Shown here in pieces: positions 61,520-64,000 of a stretch of 64,000 nucleotides of DNA (position 1 is its first letter; each line of letters opens with the position of its first letter). Origin of the DNA: CAZAQV01 sp964487255 (GTDB lineage Bacteria; Myxococcota_A; Polyangia; Polyangiales; CAZAQV01); the NCBI GenBank assembly GCA_964487255.1, contig CAZAQV010000002.1, positions 62,001 through 126,000 of the forward strand. The letters run 5' to 3'. The translations under genes and the position numbers were made by a program. Below the pieces are notes generated by a model. It was not told the origin of the DNA. It saw only the letters and a list, made by a program, of their open reading frames with translations, and did no database searches.

Positions 61520-62653
61520 ATGAATAACAAGATTTTAATTGCATTGGGTGCATTGGTAGTGGTTGCCGGGCTTGCGATCTGGCAAGTCAACCAACGCGGT
61601 GACGACAGCGACGCCATGGCCGCAAGAAAAGACGCGGCAAGCACACTCGAAGAGCTCGACGACAAGGCGATCGAAGAGCTCGAAGTGCACGTTCCGGGCG
61701 AAGCGCCAGTCATCGTCACCAAAAAAGGCGATAGCTGGCGCATCACCGCGCCCTATGATGCGCAGCCTGACGTATCGACCGTGCAAAGCGCACTCGAGAA
61801 GCTCGCCGATATGACAGTGCGGCGGGTGGCAGCGTCCAACCCTGAAAACCACGCCACGCTTGAGGTCGATGAGAAGGCAGGCATTCGCGTGATCGCACGC
61901 GGAGGCGGCAAAACGCTGCGCGATGTCGTGATCGGGAGCTTTGGCGGTGGAGAACAGATGGTGCGCCTCCACGGCGAGGACCCTGTCTTCGCAGTAGACC
62001 AATCCTTGCGTTGGGTGTTTAACAAGAAGCTCAAAGACTGGCGCGACAAAACCATCACCGAAGAGACCGCGGCCAATGTGGTCAAGATCGATTTTGAGCA
62101 ACCCGATGCACGTTGGACGTTTGTAAAAGACGGCGACACGTGGAAACAAGTGGAGCCCAAAAAGCCCATCGAGAAATTCGACAGCGCAAAGGTCGACTCA
62201 ATGGCCTCGACCCTTTCTCGTCTATCGGCTGTGGATTTCGGCGAGCCGTCCATGACGCCAGAACAAGCAGGCCTCGGCGAAGGCGCAGCGAAAGTCACAC
62301 TCACGTATTCGGTCCCTGCGGGCGCCGATGCGGGAGCGGGTGCCAGCGACGCGGGCACCGCGAAGGCGGCGCCGGACAAGGAACTCGTTCTGCTCGTCGG
62401 CAAGGAAAAAGACGGCAATACGTACGTCAAACGACAGGACGGAAAGCTCATCTACTTGGTGTCCGGCTACACGGCAAAGAAGCTCAAGCCCACGCTTGAA
62501 GAGTTCCAGGAGTCCGAAGAGCCCGAAGCTCACCCCGGCATGGCTGGGATGCCGGGGATGCCCGGTATGCAGGGCGGTCCTGGCGGACAGAACATTCCGC
62601 CCGACGTGATGGCCAAGATTCAAGCCCAGCTCCAAGCCCAAGGCCAGCAGTAA
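61520..62653 (+). CDS. DUF4340 domain protein of the GldFG-type operon
   Basis: The 377-aa product starts MNNKILIALGALVVVAGLAI, a signal anchor. A DUF4340 domain follows: VTKKGDSWRITAPYDAQPD, a strand-rich core with SALEKLADMTVRRV, and MVRLHGEDPVFAVDQSLRWV. This domain commonly sits next to GldFG-like ABC transporters. The C-terminus is unusual: a low-complexity GMAGMPGMPGMQGG stretch and then Gln-rich DVMAKIQAQLQAQGQQ. I chose the ATG at 61520, after the palindromic element. It is the last gene of the operon. Confidence 0.85.
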   Translation: MNNKILIALGALVVVAGLAIWQVNQRGDDSDAMAARKDAASTLEELDDKAIEELEVHVPGEAPVIVTKKGDSWRITAPYDAQPDVSTVQSALEKLADMTVRRVAASNPENHATLEVDEKAGIRVIARGGGKTLRDVVIGSFGGGEQMVRLHGEDPVFAVDQSLRWVFNKKLKDWRDKTITEETAANVVKIDFEQPDARWTFVKDGDTWKQVEPKKPIEKFDSAKVDSMASTLSRLSAVDFGEPSMTPEQAGLGEGAAKVTLTYSVPAGADAGAGASDAGTAKAAPDKELVLLVGKEKDGNTYVKRQDGKLIYLVSGYTAKKLKPTLEEFQESEEPEAHPGMAGMPGMPGMQGGPGGQNIPPDVMAKIQAQLQAQGQQ

Positions 62654-62668
62654 GCCTCTGATCACCTG

Positions 62669-62839
62669 CTACCGTGCTGGCAAGGCAACTCGACGTGGGA
62701 AGCGGATGCTCAAGTCACCACTGTCATCAATCTGCGCGTGCGAATTGTCGCCCCAGCAGTAAAGTTCGCCCGAATCGCTTGTGAGACAGAAGTGCTGGCC
62801 TCCGGCCACAACCCGCAGCGGCCGGGACTTTGGCCAGGT
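62669..62839 (-). pseudogene. RCC1-repeat gene relic
   Basis: This minus-strand fragment reads LRVVAGGQHFCLTSDSGELY then CWGDNSHAQID and RFPRRVALP, the pattern of RCC1-type beta-propeller repeats (VAAG..H.C....G.VYCWG.N..GQ). It is only 56 codons between stops, with no start codon at its head. It is too short to be a functional protein and is best read as the 3' end of a decayed RCC1-repeat gene. Confidence 0.7.
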
Positions 62840-62848
62840 TCATCACGT

Positions 62849-63431
62849 TCACTCAACCGCCTGCCGAACCACCGCCCGCGGGCGCGGGATCTTGCGATAG
62901 AGTTCAGACCGAAGAATTGGGCCTCCCATGACGAGGGCGTGCACGAAATTGTCGAGCGCGGCTTGGCTTTGCTCGGTTCGCTAGCGGTTCATTTCTTCAT
63001 CGCATTCGTACCGCGAGATTGGAGCACCTCCGGATTTTTTGAGCAGACTGTTTTTGCTAAGTTCGCGCAGAAGGCTACGCACCATCCGCGTTTCGTGTGA
63101 ATCGAATGCACGCTCAAGCTCAGCCCGCGTCCCGCCCTCTTTGCGGTTGTACGAAGGTGTACATGCGCGCGGCGAGTGGCTCGTCGCTGCTTTGCGAACG
63201 TCCCTCGGCACGCGCCAGGGCGCCTTGGTAGGTGCGAAGTGGCATCGAGAAAAGGTCGGCGACAACCTTCTGGTTCATTCCCGTTGCTTCGAGCTGTCGT
63301 GCCAGGCTCACAAAGAAAAAGTCCGGCACGTGCGCAAGCGAGGTGTGCTCACCGCCGCTCGCTTGAAGCTCGACGATCAGCCGCGCGAGCTGCTCCACGA
63401 GTGCGTCAATCGCAATACTCTGTGTCGCCAT
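62849..63431 (-). pseudogene. Disrupted gene: one frameshift and one in-frame stop
   Basis: The minus-strand frame from ATG 63431 gives about 95 normal residues (SIDALV..., GEHTSLAHVPDFFFVSLARQ, NQKVVADLFSMPLRTYQGAL) up to TFVQ. Dropping one C near 63149 switches the reading to another frame, RKEGGTRAELERAF...LLKKSGGAPISRY, with winged-helix-like spacing. That frame has a TAG at 62981-62983 and then reads on for 44 more codons to a TGA at 62849. The pieces fit one gene that is now broken. I recall the N-terminal part from a conserved family in myxobacteria, but its function is not known to me. A sequencing error could explain the frameshift but not the stop. Confidence 0.72.
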
Positions 63432-63559
63432 CCTTCATTTCCCGCGGCCCAGTCCCACCGGCTATATCTATCAGGTTCACGCCCTCCAACCAGCAGCTAG
63501 CAAGCGCGCCGTTGGAAACAGCGTGGATCGGGCATGCGCTTAGACAGCGTGTGTTTCGG

Positions 63560-63997
63560 TCAATGCCAAATTGCGCACGGCTCGATGATCTCGATGGTGG
63601 GGTGCACATCCGATTCTGAACGCCGGCAATCTTCAATCGTGGTGTAGCAGCTATAGTTTGGCGGGATGGGTTTCTCGTGCCACTCTTTTGTGACCAAACA
63701 AGCCGCAGACTTCTTGTGAAAACAATCAGTAAGCCCGGCCGGGGGCGGCTGTCCTGCGATGCCCACCGACTTTCGGCCTGTCTCACAATCCTCAAGTCGA
63801 CGACGACAACTTGTCGCTGAAGTCCTTAGGGGGTCTCCCTCGTAGCAGTACCAGCCGTTTCCGACTGGTCGTTGCCATGTGTTGCTGTCCTTCGCGACGA
63901 GCCTCTCTGTCGACGCCGCTTCTTGTGCCGTTTCACCACAAGCACTTTGGACGGTTAGAGCCAGCAACAGCACACTGAGTCGAAGCGCGAACCGCAC
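63560..63997 (-). CDS. Small cysteine-rich lipoprotein
   Basis: The 145-aa product starts at a GTG with a signal peptide ending LALTVQSACGE (lipobox). The mature part has eight or so cysteines in short aromatic and polar contexts, such as NGWYCYEG, CRRRLEDCETG, DCFHKKSAACLV and YSCYTTIEDC. The layout suggests two related disulfide-bonded halves (WYCYEG...CRRRLEDC and YSCYTT...CRRSE). No function is known. The window ends just upstream, so its promoter is not visible. Confidence 0.7.
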   Translation of the reverse strand: MRFALRLSVLLLALTVQSACGETAQEAASTERLVAKDSNTWQRPVGNGWYCYEGDPLRTSATSCRRRLEDCETGRKSVGIAGQPPPAGLTDCFHKKSAACLVTKEWHEKPIPPNYSCYTTIEDCRRSESDVHPTIEIIEPCAIWH

Positions 63998-64000
63998 GCC

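Overview
The window looks like chromosomal housekeeping DNA from a Myxococcota / former Deltaproteobacteria-type organism, in a draft assembly or MAG. The clues are moderate-to-high GC, many extracytoplasmic lipoproteins with Cys/Asp-rich or Ala/Asp-rich linkers, a MopE-type repeat lipoprotein, a DUF1844 protein, a GldA/GldF/GldG/DUF4340 ABC operon, frequent GTG starts, 1-8 nt ORF overlaps and two sigma-54-like promoter matches. A run of 100 Ns (23184-23283) interrupts an 89-bp tandem repeat. I saw no tRNA, rRNA, CRISPR array, prophage, integrase or intact transposase.

Layout. 1-5161: a partial zinc-ribbon membrane protein, a DsbA/HCCA-isomerase-like protein, a YkgJ cysteine-cluster protein, a TauE/SafE exporter, then a minus-strand cupin lipoprotein - hypothetical - gpmI operon. 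5296-9051: a swivel-first aconitase/isopropylmalate dehydratase, YgfZ and an unknown protein. 9292-14768 (minus): an acyltransferase, a GpsA-like protein, an Fe-ADH-like protein, nadC and birA. 14848-23114 (plus): a beta-barrel protein, a TPR membrane protein, an RluA-RlmI fusion and a SWIM/SNF2 helicase. 23429-26265 (minus): a receiver-like protein, LysR regulator, thymidylate kinase and PDZ lipoprotein. 26308-27971: a quinone oxidoreductase and QueE, convergent with a flippase-alkaline-phosphatase-superfamily fusion (28099-31065). 31255-32848: two lipoproteins. 32859-40592 (minus): mpl, a porin-like barrel, a FecR lipoprotein and leuS. 40944-43579: a lipoprotein and an unusual Clp ATPase. 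43676-49783: a DUF1844 pair, moaA, cysD, cysNC, a PspB-like protein and a metallophosphoesterase. 49908-54276: sbcD, sbcC and a HemQ-like protein. 54492-57523: a glycine-rich membrane protein and the MopE-like lipoprotein. 57876-62653: the Gld-type ABC operon. 62669-63431: two decayed genes, then a last Cys-rich lipoprotein.

The most unusual theme is a set of familiar enzymes that have lost hallmark catalytic residues while staying full-length and in frame inside ordinary operons. They are a Clp ATPase with a dead first ATPase domain and neither pore tyrosine, a CysNC whose APS-kinase domain has no working P-loop, a GpsA-like protein without its catalytic lysine, an Fe-ADH-like protein without metal ligands, and a thymidylate kinase without the Walker A lysine. 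The GpsA-like and Fe-ADH-like proteins sit together behind a glycerol-phosphate-type acyltransferase, so that locus (about 11.0-14.8 kb) is the best candidate here for an undescribed function. Several domain fusions add to the picture.
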